Source: GCA-003244245 sp050700055
GTDB lineage: Bacteria; Actinomycetota; Actinomycetes; Mycobacteriales; Pseudonocardiaceae
Reading direction: 5' to 3'
Length of the DNA stretch: 64,000 bases
Assembly: GCA_050700055.1 (NCBI GenBank)
Contig: JBOHGE010000002.1
Coordinates: forward strand, 196,022 to 260,021
This document shows positions 36,027-44,403 of this stretch, piece by piece; positions within the stretch are counted from its first letter, which is position 1, and each line of letters opens with the position of its first letter. The notes beneath the pieces were generated by a model that saw only the letters and a list, made by a program, of their open reading frames with translations, was not told the origin of the DNA and ran no database searches. The translations under genes and the position numbers were made by a program.

Positions 36027-36640
36027 TGCTGACCACATTGCTCCGCCAGTCCGCAGCGGGCCTGCGGGTGCTGCTGGTGATGACCGTCCTGCTCGGCCTG
36101 GCGTACCCGTTCGCGATCTACGGGGTGTCGCGGATCCCTGGCCTGCGGGCCGAGGCCGAAGGGTCGCTGGTCGTCGTCGACGGTCACGTAGTCGGCTCGG
36201 AGCTGATCGGAATCGATCCGGTGGCCGCTAATTCCCAGGATATGTATTTTCATACCCGGCCATCGGCCTCTTCAGGGGGAGTGCTGGGCTCGGGTGATCC
36301 GTCGGTCTCCGGCGGGTCGAATCTGGCCGGTGACTCGCCCGATCTGCTCGATACCGTGCGGCAGCGGCGTGCCCTGATCGCCGCCCGGGACGGTGTCGCG
36401 CCCGCAGACGTCCCCCCGGACGCCGTGACCGCTCCAGCGTCCGGGGTGGACTTCGACATCAGCCCGGCCTATGCCCAACTGCAGGTGGCCAGGGTCGCCC
36501 GGGCCTCGGGGTTGGCCGTTGACCAGGTGCGGGCGCTGGTCGCTGAGCACACCACCGGGCGTGTCTTGGGATTCGTCGGCGAGCCGGCGGTGAACGTGCC
36601 GGCACTGAACCTCGCCGTCCACCGTGCCCACGCCGGTTGA
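36026..36640 (+). CDS. kdpC: KdpC, K+-transporting ATPase chaperone-like subunit
   Basis: The 204-residue protein has one N-terminal membrane helix (VLLVMTVLLGLAYPFAIYGV), then YFHTRPSASSGG, NLAGDSPDLL, VTAPASGVDFDISPAYAQLQ and AGLAVDQVRALVAEHT-like motifs of KdpC. Intact, unlike kdpA and kdpB. The ATG overlaps the kdpB stop (TGATG). Confidence 0.93.
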   Translation: MLTTLLRQSAAGLRVLLVMTVLLGLAYPFAIYGVSRIPGLRAEAEGSLVVVDGHVVGSELIGIDPVAANSQDMYFHTRPSASSGGVLGSGDPSVSGGSNLAGDSPDLLDTVRQRRALIAARDGVAPADVPPDAVTAPASGVDFDISPAYAQLQVARVARASGLAVDQVRALVAEHTTGRVLGFVGEPAVNVPALNLAVHRAHAG

Positions 36641-36646
36641 CCAGCG

Positions 36647-36989
36647 GTGAACACGTCGAAAGACGACACTGGAACCGTGCCTGAGCATGGTGCCACTCGC
36701 CGTGGTGAGCTGCGGATCTACCTTGGCGCCGCAACCGGAGCCGAGAATGCCTTCGCCGTGCTCGGCGAAGGCCGGCGACGAGCCGGCCGGGGCGGGCCAG
36801 GCGGTGCTCGCGCGACGCCGGCAGCGGGCCGCTGAGGAGGCACTCGCCGCGCAGCGCCGTGCCGAGATCACCGAGTTGCACACTGCCCTGCTCTCCGCGG
36901 TCGGACACGACCTGCGTACCCCGCTGACGTCCATCAAGGCCGCGGTCGGCAGCCCGTGCGAATCGGAGCTGTGCGCCATGAGAAGGTGA
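36647..36989 (+). pseudogene. kdpD: Gutted kdpD remnant after kdpC
   Basis: The first 35 codons resemble the KdpD start (TRRGELRIYLGAATGAENAF), but the Walker A lysine loop is changed: GAATGAENAF stands where the copy at 46.6 kb has GAAPGVGKTF. The sequence then jumps, in another frame, to the histidine-kinase region (LAAQRRAEITELHTALLSAV and GHDLRTPLTSIKAAVGS) and ends. About 780 residues of sensor, membrane and linker sequence are missing, and the ATP-binding kinase domain is gone. It cannot work as a sensor kinase. Confidence 0.8.
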
Positions 36990-37053
36990 CGTGTTAGTCC
37001 GTCAGCGAGTTCCGGTTCCCCCACCCCCCTCCCTGCGTTGAAAGCAGGCGGCT

Positions 37054-38571
37054 ATGTCTACGACGATGGCGATCCTGGATGGTTACACCGTCGAACCGAG
37101 TGGCCTCGGTGTTCCGCCGTACTTGTCGACCTATGTACGTGACGCGTACTCAGCCCTGCGGAAGGCGTACCCGTCTGCCGACGTGCGATACCTGACCATT
37201 GATGACGTCCGCTGGTGCCTGAACGGTGGTGCGCCTTCCGTCGCACCACCCCTGTCGGATCCCCGGACCTACTCCGCGACAGTGAATCGCAACCGGGCCA
37301 TCGACGTCCTGGGTGATGTGACCGTTGTGGTGGTCGTGGCCGGCGACGCAGTGCCGTCGGTGCACCTGCACGCTGAGAACGCAACGACTGACGAACTTGC
37401 CCGGGCGCTCGCTTGTGTCCGGGGGAGCCGAGTTCTCCTCGGCCCGCTTGCTACTTACGCGCTAGCCGAGCCAGCCGCCTATGCCGGTCTGTTCGACGCT
37501 GTCCATACCCATACGATCACCTCCGGGGACGTGTTTCTCGGGAGTAAGCAAGCTGCCCCCTACGATCGGCTCCGGGCTGACCGGGACTCTTACGAGGGGT
37601 TGGTTGCCCAGCTGCGTTGGTGCCCGATCGCCGAGATCGAACTGTATCGCGGCTGCACACGACGTCAGTTCTGCAGCTTCTGTAACGAGCCAGTCAAGGC
37701 ACCACTTGTCGACTTCCGGAGCATCGACGATGTCCTGAACGAGGTCATGCTGTTGACCATGGCCGGCGTCCGCAACTTCCGGCTGGGTCAGCAGACTTGC
37801 TTCTTCTCCTACCAGAACCGCGACGTCGACGCTATCGAGCGACTGCTCGTCGGCGTCCGCGACCGCTGTCCCGACCTTGAGGTGCTGCACATCGACAACG
37901 CCGATCCCTTGGCGGTGGCCTCTCCGAACGGTTTACGCATCGCCCGGCATGTCGCCGCCTACTGCACCGAGGGAAACTGCGCTCCGATGGGTGTGGAGAC
38001 GTTCGACCCGGCTGTCGTCCGACGCAACCTGCTGACCTGTAGCCCTGAGATCCTCATGCGAGCGGTGGGGCATATCAACGAGGTCGGCGCCGACCGCGGT
38101 CCGAGTGGTTTACCAAAGCTCCTGCCGGGTCTGAACCTCGTCTATGGGCTTCCGGGCGAAACTCACGCCACGCATCTCGCGAATCTCACCTGGTTGCGAC
38201 GGATCTATGATTCGGGGATGCTGTGCCACCGCACCAACGTCAGGCAGGCCCGGGCGTTTCCGGGAACGCCCCTCGCGGAGGAACGGATGTCCCAGTCAGT
38301 ACCCTCGGCGGAGCACTTCGTCACCTGGAAAGCTGACATCGACCACATCTGGGACGAGCCGATGAAGCAGAGAGTCTATCCTCTGGGGCTACGGCTGACC
38401 GACTTGCACTCCTTTTTCGTCAGCAACCTTGGAACGTGGTACCGCCGGTTGGGGTCCTACTCGATCCAGATCCTCGAGCAGGGCGCTTCCGCACCGTTAT
38501 ACGACACGGCGGATCTGACGGTCACCGGGCATGCTCCGCGTTTCCTGTATGGTGATTCCTGTGTCGCCTGA
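37054..38571 (+). CDS. Radical SAM enzyme heading a nucleotide-related operon
   Basis: The 505-residue product has an N-terminal domain beginning ILDGYTVEPSGLGVPPYLS, with Rossmann-like VTVVVVVAGDAVPS and RVLLGPLATYAL. The radical SAM core follows: Cys201, Cys207 and Cys210 in ELYRGCTRRQFCSFCNEP, a Cx5CxxC spacing rather than the usual Cx3CxxC, then FRLGQQTCFF and LNLVYGLPGETHATH. From memory the opening and cluster region resemble an uncharacterised, mainly archaeal radical SAM family (COG1031-like) that carries a C-terminal helix-hairpin-helix; here an HhH protein is encoded two genes later. The reaction is unknown. It overlaps the racemase-like gene by 23 bases. Confidence 0.8.
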   Translation: MSTTMAILDGYTVEPSGLGVPPYLSTYVRDAYSALRKAYPSADVRYLTIDDVRWCLNGGAPSVAPPLSDPRTYSATVNRNRAIDVLGDVTVVVVVAGDAVPSVHLHAENATTDELARALACVRGSRVLLGPLATYALAEPAAYAGLFDAVHTHTITSGDVFLGSKQAAPYDRLRADRDSYEGLVAQLRWCPIAEIELYRGCTRRQFCSFCNEPVKAPLVDFRSIDDVLNEVMLLTMAGVRNFRLGQQTCFFSYQNRDVDAIERLLVGVRDRCPDLEVLHIDNADPLAVASPNGLRIARHVAAYCTEGNCAPMGVETFDPAVVRRNLLTCSPEILMRAVGHINEVGADRGPSGLPKLLPGLNLVYGLPGETHATHLANLTWLRRIYDSGMLCHRTNVRQARAFPGTPLAEERMSQSVPSAEHFVTWKADIDHIWDEPMKQRVYPLGLRLTDLHSFFVSNLGTWYRRLGSYSIQILEQGASAPLYDTADLTVTGHAPRFLYGDSCVA

Positions 38572-39262
38572 CTCCGCAACTACGGTGCTCGCCGATGCGC
38601 ATGCAGCGTTGCTCGAGATCATTCACGTCGGCATACTTGTCCCCTGGGCAAATGCTATCGTGGAAACCGAGCTTCCCCGGCTTGGGCTCGACCGTGTGGT
38701 CTTCCACTATGCCCGGTTGGTCCCTGCCAGTCGCACCACTGCTCTCGACCGTCGGTTCCTGCGAGAGCTGACCTCGGCGGTGCCGGAGTCCCTGGTGGAA
38801 GTGTCACGACTTCCGTTGACCACGACGCTGCTGGCCTGCACGTCCGCTGGATTCACCGAGGGAGAGGCCGCCTCGCTCCCCGTCGCGACCGCTTTTGACG
38901 CTCTTGTCGTAACCTTGAACCGAATGTCGATCGACCGGATAGCGCTGATTACGCCGTACCCGCACTGGCTCACGGCGATCGAAGCTCGTGCTTTTGTGAG
39001 GCGGGGAATCATGGTAGTCGCGCAGTCGAGTTTGGACCAGGACGACGGGTACTCGAAAGTCGGTCCGGTGGAGGTTCGTAGTTTAATCAATCGGATCGGC
39101 CAAGCTGGGCTGGCTCGTGCCCGAGCGATCGTACTGTCCTGCACGGGCTGGCCGACACTCAACTTGCTCGCCGAGTTCGAAGGCACCTTCGGCATGGCGG
39201 TGCTGTCCTCCAACCTCGCGATGGCGATACACGCGATGACCAGCAATGAGATTGGCCGGTAG
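38549..39262 (+). CDS. Asp/Glu racemase or maleate-isomerase-like protein
   Basis: The 237-residue product has two conserved cysteines at the ends of matching segments, Cys97 in TTLLACTSAGF and Cys198 in AIVLSCTGWPTL, as in the Asp/Glu/hydantoin racemase and maleate cis-trans isomerase superfamily, where the pair acts as general acid and base. IALITPYPHWLTAIEARAF and the final LSSNLAMAIHAM also fit the maleate-isomerase type. The substrate is unknown. The start is uncertain (ATG 38531, ATG 38549 or GTG 38561), since none has a clear ribosome site; all overlap the radical SAM gene. Confidence 0.72.
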   Translation: MVIPVSPDSATTVLADAHAALLEIIHVGILVPWANAIVETELPRLGLDRVVFHYARLVPASRTTALDRRFLRELTSAVPESLVEVSRLPLTTTLLACTSAGFTEGEAASLPVATAFDALVVTLNRMSIDRIALITPYPHWLTAIEARAFVRRGIMVVAQSSLDQDDGYSKVGPVEVRSLINRIGQAGLARARAIVLSCTGWPTLNLLAEFEGTFGMAVLSSNLAMAIHAMTSNEIGR

Positions 39263-39263
39263 T

Positions 39264-40070
39264 ATGAGTGACCAGATTTTTGCCCCCCGTTTTTCCGCAC
39301 GATTATTCGGCGTTGCGAGTCGCATTTCAGCGCTTCCGGAAGTCCGCATTGCGGTGGAGGCGAACCATGACGAAAATCGATGGTGGCCGACCTCTATCGC
39401 CGATCCTCGAATACGCATGCTCGTCGCCGGCTGGTCAACGCGGATCTCCTACTCCATGGTCGACACTTATGCGCGAGTGGTCACCGAGACGAACGCTCTC
39501 GGGTTTGCGAAGCTCATGGCTCTAGATGACGAAGAGCTGGCACGTCTAGTCCACCCACTCGGCCTACCGGTCGCGCGGATCGGTTACCTACGGTCGTTGG
39601 CAGATTTCATAGCCCGCGAGCAGGACGGTATGCTCGATTCCGAGGCCGACAGCCTTATTCGCAGATTTGCGGCACAAGTGAATCATGCGTCGTTCAAGGT
39701 GGCGCAGTGCGCGGTACTCTACGCGCGCGGCTACCATTGCGGCATCATCCCAGTGGACTCAGGAATGGTGACCAGGCTCGGACCGGCCCTTGGTGTAGCC
39801 TTACCGCGAAGTCCGATAGCCCATGAGACTCTGCGCACATTACTGCAACGTTGCGTTACCGACCGAGCCCGAGACTACCGAGAGTTGATCGAGCAGAACG
39901 GGTACCACATCAGTATCCCGGTGGTCGCCGAGCCCACCTGGTGGATGCATCTCGTGCTCATCTACTTCAAGCGGCTGCACCTCAATCGGCCTAGCCCGAG
40001 ATTATGCCCGCGTCGGCCGATATGTATCGATGTGATCGACTGCTCGCATGCCCAGCTGCGGGGCTTTTGA
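39264..40070 (+). CDS. HhH (endonuclease III-like) DNA glycosylase-like protein
   Basis: The 268-residue product resembles the HhH-GPD fold: IRMLVAGWSTRISYSMVDTY, then LARLVHPLGLPVARIGYLRS, a hairpin region NHASFKVAQCAVLYARGYHC with a lysine where endonuclease III has its catalytic Lys, and IIPVDSGMVTRLGPALG, where Asp fits the catalytic Asp of VDTHV. The C-terminus has clustered cysteines (LCPRRPICIDVIDC) that could ligate a Fe-S cluster. In this operon it could act on a modified base in DNA or only use the fold. ATG 39264 starts one base after the preceding stop. Confidence 0.65.
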   Translation: MSDQIFAPRFSARLFGVASRISALPEVRIAVEANHDENRWWPTSIADPRIRMLVAGWSTRISYSMVDTYARVVTETNALGFAKLMALDDEELARLVHPLGLPVARIGYLRSLADFIAREQDGMLDSEADSLIRRFAAQVNHASFKVAQCAVLYARGYHCGIIPVDSGMVTRLGPALGVALPRSPIAHETLRTLLQRCVTDRARDYRELIEQNGYHISIPVVAEPTWWMHLVLIYFKRLHLNRPSPRLCPRRPICIDVIDCSHAQLRGF

Positions 40071-40091
40071 ACACCGAAGAGGAGATGCTCC

Positions 40092-40895
40092 GTGAGCCGA
40101 CTCGGCGTGGTGGGTAATATTTCGATTGATCGCGGCGATCAGGACGGAATCTCGGGTACCACCATCGGTGGCGCAGCGCTTTACGTTGCGCTCGCCGCGG
40201 CACGGGCCGGACTCGCGTCCCGACCGCTCTCGGTAGTGGGAACCGACCTGAACGTGATTCGATACGACCCGCTACTCGGTATTCTCGACCTGTCAGGTGT
40301 CAGAACCGTTGCCGGTAGGTCTGCGGTCTTCACGCTGTCCTACGACACCGATGGGGTACTCATCGGCGCCGAGGCTGATTACGGTGCCTCGGCGCACCTC
40401 ACCGCCCACGCCCTTGAACAGATCCGTGGCCGGCGCGACGGTTACTACCACGTGTGCTGTCGGCGTCCACTCGACATCGCCAGGGTGCTGAACCTTCTGG
40501 TACACGCTGTCACGCCGTTCAGCCTTGACTTCTTCCTACCCAGCGCCGCTGAGTCGATCACAGCGGCGGCAAGCGCATTGCCGATGGCGAACCTGGTCTT
40601 CGTCAACACCGCTGAATATGATCTTCTGGCCGACGCTGTGCCGATTCGTGACCTTCGGGAGGTGCTCGTCACCGACGGGCCACGCCCAGTTCAGCTGATC
40701 CGCTCTGGTCGTTGCGTAGCTCGGTTCACCCCGCCGCGAGTCGCGACCGTCGACGTGACCGGTTCCGGAGACACCTTGGCCGGCACGTTCCTCGCTGCCC
40801 GGGCTGCCGGGCTCGATGACGCAGTGGCGCTGGAGTCGGCCGTGCGCGCGGCGAGCTACCACGCGACACTACCTGCTATCCAACTCGGCAGATAA
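40092..40895 (+). CDS. PfkB-family sugar or nucleoside kinase
   Basis: The 267-residue product has the ribokinase/PfkB signatures: N-terminal GTTIGGAALYVALAAARAG, VTDGPRPVQLI, and the catalytic DVTGSGDTLAGTFLAAR with Asp227 as base. PfkB enzymes phosphorylate sugars, nucleosides or related alcohols. The preferred partner here would be a nucleoside or its sugar, given the next three genes. GTG start with GAGGAG upstream. Confidence 0.87.
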   Translation: MSRLGVVGNISIDRGDQDGISGTTIGGAALYVALAAARAGLASRPLSVVGTDLNVIRYDPLLGILDLSGVRTVAGRSAVFTLSYDTDGVLIGAEADYGASAHLTAHALEQIRGRRDGYYHVCCRRPLDIARVLNLLVHAVTPFSLDFFLPSAAESITAAASALPMANLVFVNTAEYDLLADAVPIRDLREVLVTDGPRPVQLIRSGRCVARFTPPRVATVDVTGSGDTLAGTFLAARAAGLDDAVALESAVRAASYHATLPAIQLGR

Positions 40896-40930
40896 TACCG
40901 AACATTTGTTTGAAGTCATGGAGCGAGACC

Positions 40931-41866
40931 GTGTTCTATGTCGCACATCGCCTGTTCGCGGCGCATGATCGCGTTCTTGGTGCCCTGATCGCTCAGGAGC
41001 TTGGCTCGGCGGTCGGGATGAACGAGGTGTTCCTTCCGTTCTGCGATACCGACGAGGAGAACCTTGTCGCCGAGGTGAAGGGCCGCCGGCTGTTCGAGCT
41101 GGACTGCGAGCGCCTCGCTTGCCTGGACGGCATGCTTGCCGTCCTGCACGGTCCGAGCTTGGATGACGGCGTGTGCATGGAGATCGGTTACGCCGCAGCG
41201 AGCGGTGTGCCCATCGTTGTGCTCACCACCGACTTTCAGATTTACGGCGCCTCGGAGCACGGTGCAACACTGCACTTTCCTGATGCCCTGGTCGAAACTG
41301 TGGTAACCGAGATCGTCCGCATCGATCGTTCCGCGGTGCTGGTCGACGCGGGGAGCCGATTCGAGGCATTCCGGGATCGGAACTCAGGCCAGCTCACCAC
41401 CGCTGTCCGTCTCGCTGTCGACCGCCTCGTCCACCACGCCCGCTCCCCATCGGAGCGCGAGCCGGCGGCACCCGAGGACGGAACGCTCGCTGTCTGCGAG
41501 CGGTCCCCGTATTACACCAGCGCCGATTGGGCCCGGATTGTCCGGCTGCTGAGAAACCGTGATTACCGCGTGTACGAGGCCGAGCGCTGCGGTGTGGCGA
41601 ACCCGTTGGCTGCAGCGCGCCGCGACTGGAGGGAGCTACTGAACGCCGGGCTCCTCGTAGTCGACACCAGCGGTCCGGAGACACCCTGCGGCGCCGCGGT
41701 GATCATCGGCGGCGCGACAGCCCTCGCTCGGCGAATCATCGCTTGGCACCCGACGCCCTCATGGACTTTCGCCCATGGTCGGGAGCCGAACTGGCGCAAT
41801 CTCATGATCCAGTACTCGATCGATGCCCGGGTCTCGGACATCCGATCGCTGGAAGCACTGCTGTGA
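40931..41866 (+). CDS. Nucleoside 2-deoxyribosyltransferase/N-glycosidase-like protein
   Basis: The N-terminal 145 residues match the nucleoside deoxyribosyltransferase fold: FYVAHRLFAAHDRVLG, CERLACLDGMLAVLHGPSLD, and VCMEIGYAAASGVPIVVLTT, where Glu84 is in the place of the catalytic nucleophile. Relatives cleave or exchange the base of (deoxy)nucleosides, or hydrolyse CMP as in blasticidin and mildiomycin synthesis. The C-terminal 165 residues (ADWARIVRLLRNRDYRVYEA ... VVDTSGPETPCGAAVIIGGA) look like a second, divergent copy without obvious active-site residues. GTG 40931 has GGAGCGAG upstream. Confidence 0.75.
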   Translation: MFYVAHRLFAAHDRVLGALIAQELGSAVGMNEVFLPFCDTDEENLVAEVKGRRLFELDCERLACLDGMLAVLHGPSLDDGVCMEIGYAAASGVPIVVLTTDFQIYGASEHGATLHFPDALVETVVTEIVRIDRSAVLVDAGSRFEAFRDRNSGQLTTAVRLAVDRLVHHARSPSEREPAAPEDGTLAVCERSPYYTSADWARIVRLLRNRDYRVYEAERCGVANPLAAARRDWRELLNAGLLVVDTSGPETPCGAAVIIGGATALARRIIAWHPTPSWTFAHGREPNWRNLMIQYSIDARVSDIRSLEALL

Positions 41867-42354
41867 CCATGGAACTCGGCGACATCCCAGCTCACCGAAC
41901 GGTCGTGCTGGAGGGTTGTGACGGTGTGGGTAAGAGCACCCTGGCGCAACGGCTGGCATATGACCACGGGTTCGTCGTCGTCCACTCAGGCCGAACGCCG
42001 GACGGGGTTGACCTCGCCGAGCGTTACCGACAGATTTTAGCCCGTCCCGGGCGGCTTGCTCTCGATCGCAGTTTCGTCAGCGAGCTGGTTTACGGACCGC
42101 TGCTTCACGGGGGCAGTCGCCTCACTGACGCCCACGCGGGTGACCTGGCCGCTCTCGTGGCCCGCCGAGACGGCGTCCTGGCACACCTGATCGCGCCTGC
42201 TTCGGTCATCCGCGCTCGTCTGCTGGTGCGAGACGGCCCGGCAGCGGCGAGCCCCACCGACATAAAGTCTCTCATCACGGCCTACGAACGCGTGGTCACC
42301 ACGCTCGCTCCATACCTACCTGTCGTCCGGCTCGACACCGATAGCCGACCGTGA
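41863..42354 (+). CDS. Thymidylate-kinase-like nucleotide kinase
   Basis: The 163-residue product has Walker A LEGCDGVGKSTLAQRLA, a LALDRSFVSELVYGPL region matching the DRSxxS/DR(Y/H) motif of dTMP kinases, and a lid-like RLLVRDGPAAASP. Shorter than housekeeping Tmk (about 205-215). It probably phosphorylates a nucleoside monophosphate, perhaps the product of the PfkB kinase. GTG overlapping the previous stop by four bases. Confidence 0.8.
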   Translation: MTMELGDIPAHRTVVLEGCDGVGKSTLAQRLAYDHGFVVVHSGRTPDGVDLAERYRQILARPGRLALDRSFVSELVYGPLLHGGSRLTDAHAGDLAALVARRDGVLAHLIAPASVIRARLLVRDGPAAASPTDIKSLITAYERVVTTLAPYLPVVRLDTDSRP

Positions 42355-42429
42355 CGCACCCGACACGCTCTGATGCAGGGGGAGATAGGCTGCCGCCGCC
42401 CAAGACCGATCGTCGCCCGCGGAGGAGTT

Positions 42430-42741
42430 TTGGAGATCAAAGAGGCCCAGCAGCTCGCCTGGCAGAACAAGATCGCCAAAGGGTTCAACACGACCGATGT
42501 CCCGTTGGAGTTCATGCTGTTGCACGGCGAGGTCGCCGAGAGCTTCCAGGCCTGGCGCCGAGCCCAGCCTGATCTCGGTGAGGAACTGGCTGACGTGGCG
42601 TTGTACCTGTTCGCGCTGGCCGAGATGAACGGCGTCGATCTCGACGGTGAGGTCGAGCAGAAGATCGCCAAGAACACCCGCCGCCAGTACCGCCAGGACG
42701 ACAACGGGGTGCTCTTCCGGACATCAGAGGGGTCCCCCTGA
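42430..42741 (+). CDS. MazG-like nucleotide pyrophosphohydrolase
   Basis: The 103-residue all-helical product has the MazG/dUTPase-type metal site: LHGEVAESFQAW followed by LGEELADVALYLFALAEMNG, with Glu/Asp residues as in the EExxE...ExxD pattern. Such enzymes hydrolyse (d)NTPs to NMP and pyrophosphate and often remove non-canonical nucleotides. The TTG start at 42430 follows GGAGGA. Last gene of the seven-gene operon; the 75 bases before it are non-coding. Confidence 0.82.
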   Translation: MEIKEAQQLAWQNKIAKGFNTTDVPLEFMLLHGEVAESFQAWRRAQPDLGEELADVALYLFALAEMNGVDLDGEVEQKIAKNTRRQYRQDDNGVLFRTSEGSP

Positions 42742-42890
42742 CCCCGAGGTCACGGCAGGTAGGCCCATGGCACGCACACGCTTTCGGTGGACACTGTTGC
42801 GCTCATCGGCGGGGAACCGACCTGTGCCGACCGGGATTGATCGCCTCACCAGCGCGCCTATCCAGCCCGATTCCGCGCCATCATGTGTGC

Positions 42891-43001
42891 ATGACACAGG
42901 TGCGGTTGACGGCCTGGGTGCATGGTCACGTGCAAGGCGTGGGGTTTCGCTGGTGGACTCGCTGCCGGGCACGCGAGCTGGGTCTGGCCGGCCACGTGTG
43001 A
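42891..43001 (+). pseudogene. acyP: Truncated acylphosphatase (N-terminal 36 residues)
   Basis: ATG 42891 encodes MTQVRLTAWVHGHVQGVGF followed by RWWTRCRARELGLAGHV and a stop. This is the AcyP N-terminus with the phosphate loop and catalytic Arg; the part that would carry the catalytic Asn and the remaining 50 residues is lost. The sequence passes directly into smc codon 6. AcyP normally lies between mutM and smc, and no complete copy is visible in the window. Confidence 0.85.
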
Positions 43002-43351
43002 CGTTGAAGGGCTTCAAGTCCTTCGCCTCGGCTACGACGCTGCGCTTCGAGCCTGGCATCACCTGTGTGGTGAATCATCGACAACACCGACGGCGCCTTG
43101 CCCATCGACTACACCGAGGTGTCGGTCACCCGGCGGATGTTTCCGGGACGGGGCCAGCGAGTACGAGATCAACGGCAGCAGCTGCCGGCTGCTCGACGTC
43201 CAGGAGCTGCTGTCCGACTCCGGGATCGGGCGCGAGATGCATGTCATCGTCGGGCAGGGCAAGCTCGACTCGATCTTGCAGTCCAGGCCCGAGGAGCGCC
43301 GCGCGTTCATCGAGGAAGCCGCGGGCGTGCTCAAGCACCGCAAGCGCAAGG
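43002..43351 (+). pseudogene. smc: Deleted and frameshifted copy of the smc 5' end
   Basis: The segment repeats the 5' end of intact smc (58.95-59.46 kb) with high identity: TLKGFKSFASATTLRFEPGI, then a deletion of about 125 bases that removes the Walker A motif, then IDYTEVSVTRRMF, one inserted base, and DGASEYEINGSSCRLLDVQE to AGVLKHRKRKE. Similarity ends at 43351. A nonfunctional duplicate. Confidence 0.9.
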
Positions 43352-43428
43352 AGTTGGAATGGGCCGCCCCGGTTGGTTGAAGACTCGGCGGGTCCCGGGT
43401 CCGGGAGACGTCGCGAGTTGGCCGGCTG

Positions 43429-43695
43429 ATGCTGCTGCTCGACAGCGAGGCCCTGTCGGCGGCGGGGCACTCCCGGCGTGACCGGTCATGGTGCATCCCG
43501 TGGACACCCGGATGGGCGTTCGAGCGGGGCAACTCGGTAGGGCTGGGGCCGGTTCGGAGCTGGCCGTGGACGCCTTCCTGATCGCCGTAGCCGATCTGGC
43601 GGGTGGAGTTGTGGTGGCGATCGTTGACCTCAGGGATCTCCTGACGGCTGGCGGCTTACACCACCGGAGTGTCGATCGTGGGTCTGGCCACCGCG
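43429..43695 (+). pseudogene. PIN-domain (VapC) toxin remnant
   Basis: ATG 43429 gives MLLLDSEALSAAGHSRRDR, a VapC-like start. After a deletion the sequence resumes in another frame with VHPVDTRMGVRAGQL, ELAVDAFLIAVADLAGGVVV and VDLRDLLTAGG, the second half of a PIN domain, and a last frame has LAAYTTGVSIVGLA. At least two frame changes and a missing middle make it nonfunctional. It directly follows the smc scar. Confidence 0.65.
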
Positions 43696-43738
43696 TGATC
43701 GGTGTCCAGCTGCATCGTCGTCGTTGCCATGGCATTCG

Positions 43739-44065
43739 CTATGGCGACGGGTTGACCTCGGAAGCTGGGGACGGCGTGGTCGGGTGGCTGTCCGCGGCGT
43801 CCAGGTGGGTGGTCAGCTGGTCCCGTAGCCGTCGTACGGTGGTGATCGGCAGGAACGCGTCGACGTAGCGCGACGTCAGCCGCAGGCTCTCGATGCTCAG
43901 CTGCAGGTATGTGGTGGGTGGATGTTCGCCGTCGGGGAAGAGCAGCTGGCTTTCGAACCGCACCTCGCTCTCCTCCCAGTCCACCGGTTCCTGCTGGTGG
44001 ACCTGCACACCGTCGTCGTTGACGAAGCAGTGCTGTGGTGAGCACCACGACGGGTGCCCGTTCAC
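43739..44065 (-). CDS. DUF6907-like conserved hypothetical protein
   Basis: The 108-residue product has HPSWCSPQHCFVNDDGVQVH near the N-terminus and TYLQLSIESLRLTSRYVDAF with TTVRRLRDQLTTHLDAA at the C-terminus, the pattern of a small actinobacterial family I associate with DUF6907. The Cys/His cluster could bind metal. It is divergent from the HTH/TPR regulator at 44404; a decayed copy of the same divergent pair occurs at 53.2-53.9 kb, so the two probably work together. Confidence 0.72.
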   Translation of the reverse strand: MNGHPSWCSPQHCFVNDDGVQVHQQEPVDWEESEVRFESQLLFPDGEHPPTTYLQLSIESLRLTSRYVDAFLPITTVRRLRDQLTTHLDAADSHPTTPSPASEVNPSP

Positions 44066-44403
44066 CGGGCACCCGCCCGGTCCCGCCGGCGCCCCCGAGA
44101 GAGACCGTGGTGATCATGGTTATGGGGCATCTGGTTCTCCGGGTCATGGGTGGTGGCGCCAGAGCGGCGGTGGCTGGAAGGAGATCAGTTCGTCGTGTGG
44201 GGTGGGGTGGGTTGGGCGGTGGGAACAGCGGGTCGGGTGACGGCCTGGGGCCGGTGGGGCAGGGTCGCGGCACGGGAACACGCCGTCGCGTCGACTTCGT
44301 CTGTTGCGGCTCCGAAGTCGGCGGGGCAACGGTCCCTGAACGGTCCGGTGGCTGGTTATCCTCAGAGCCCGTTCGGGTTCGGGTGGCTATCGGAGGGGCT
44401 GGC

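Noticed and set aside
34704..36038. 444-codon minus-strand frame over kdpB, and a long plus-strand frame (34586-36640) in the wrong phase
   Set aside because: Shadows of kdpB; only the final part of the plus-strand frame is real (kdpC from 36026).
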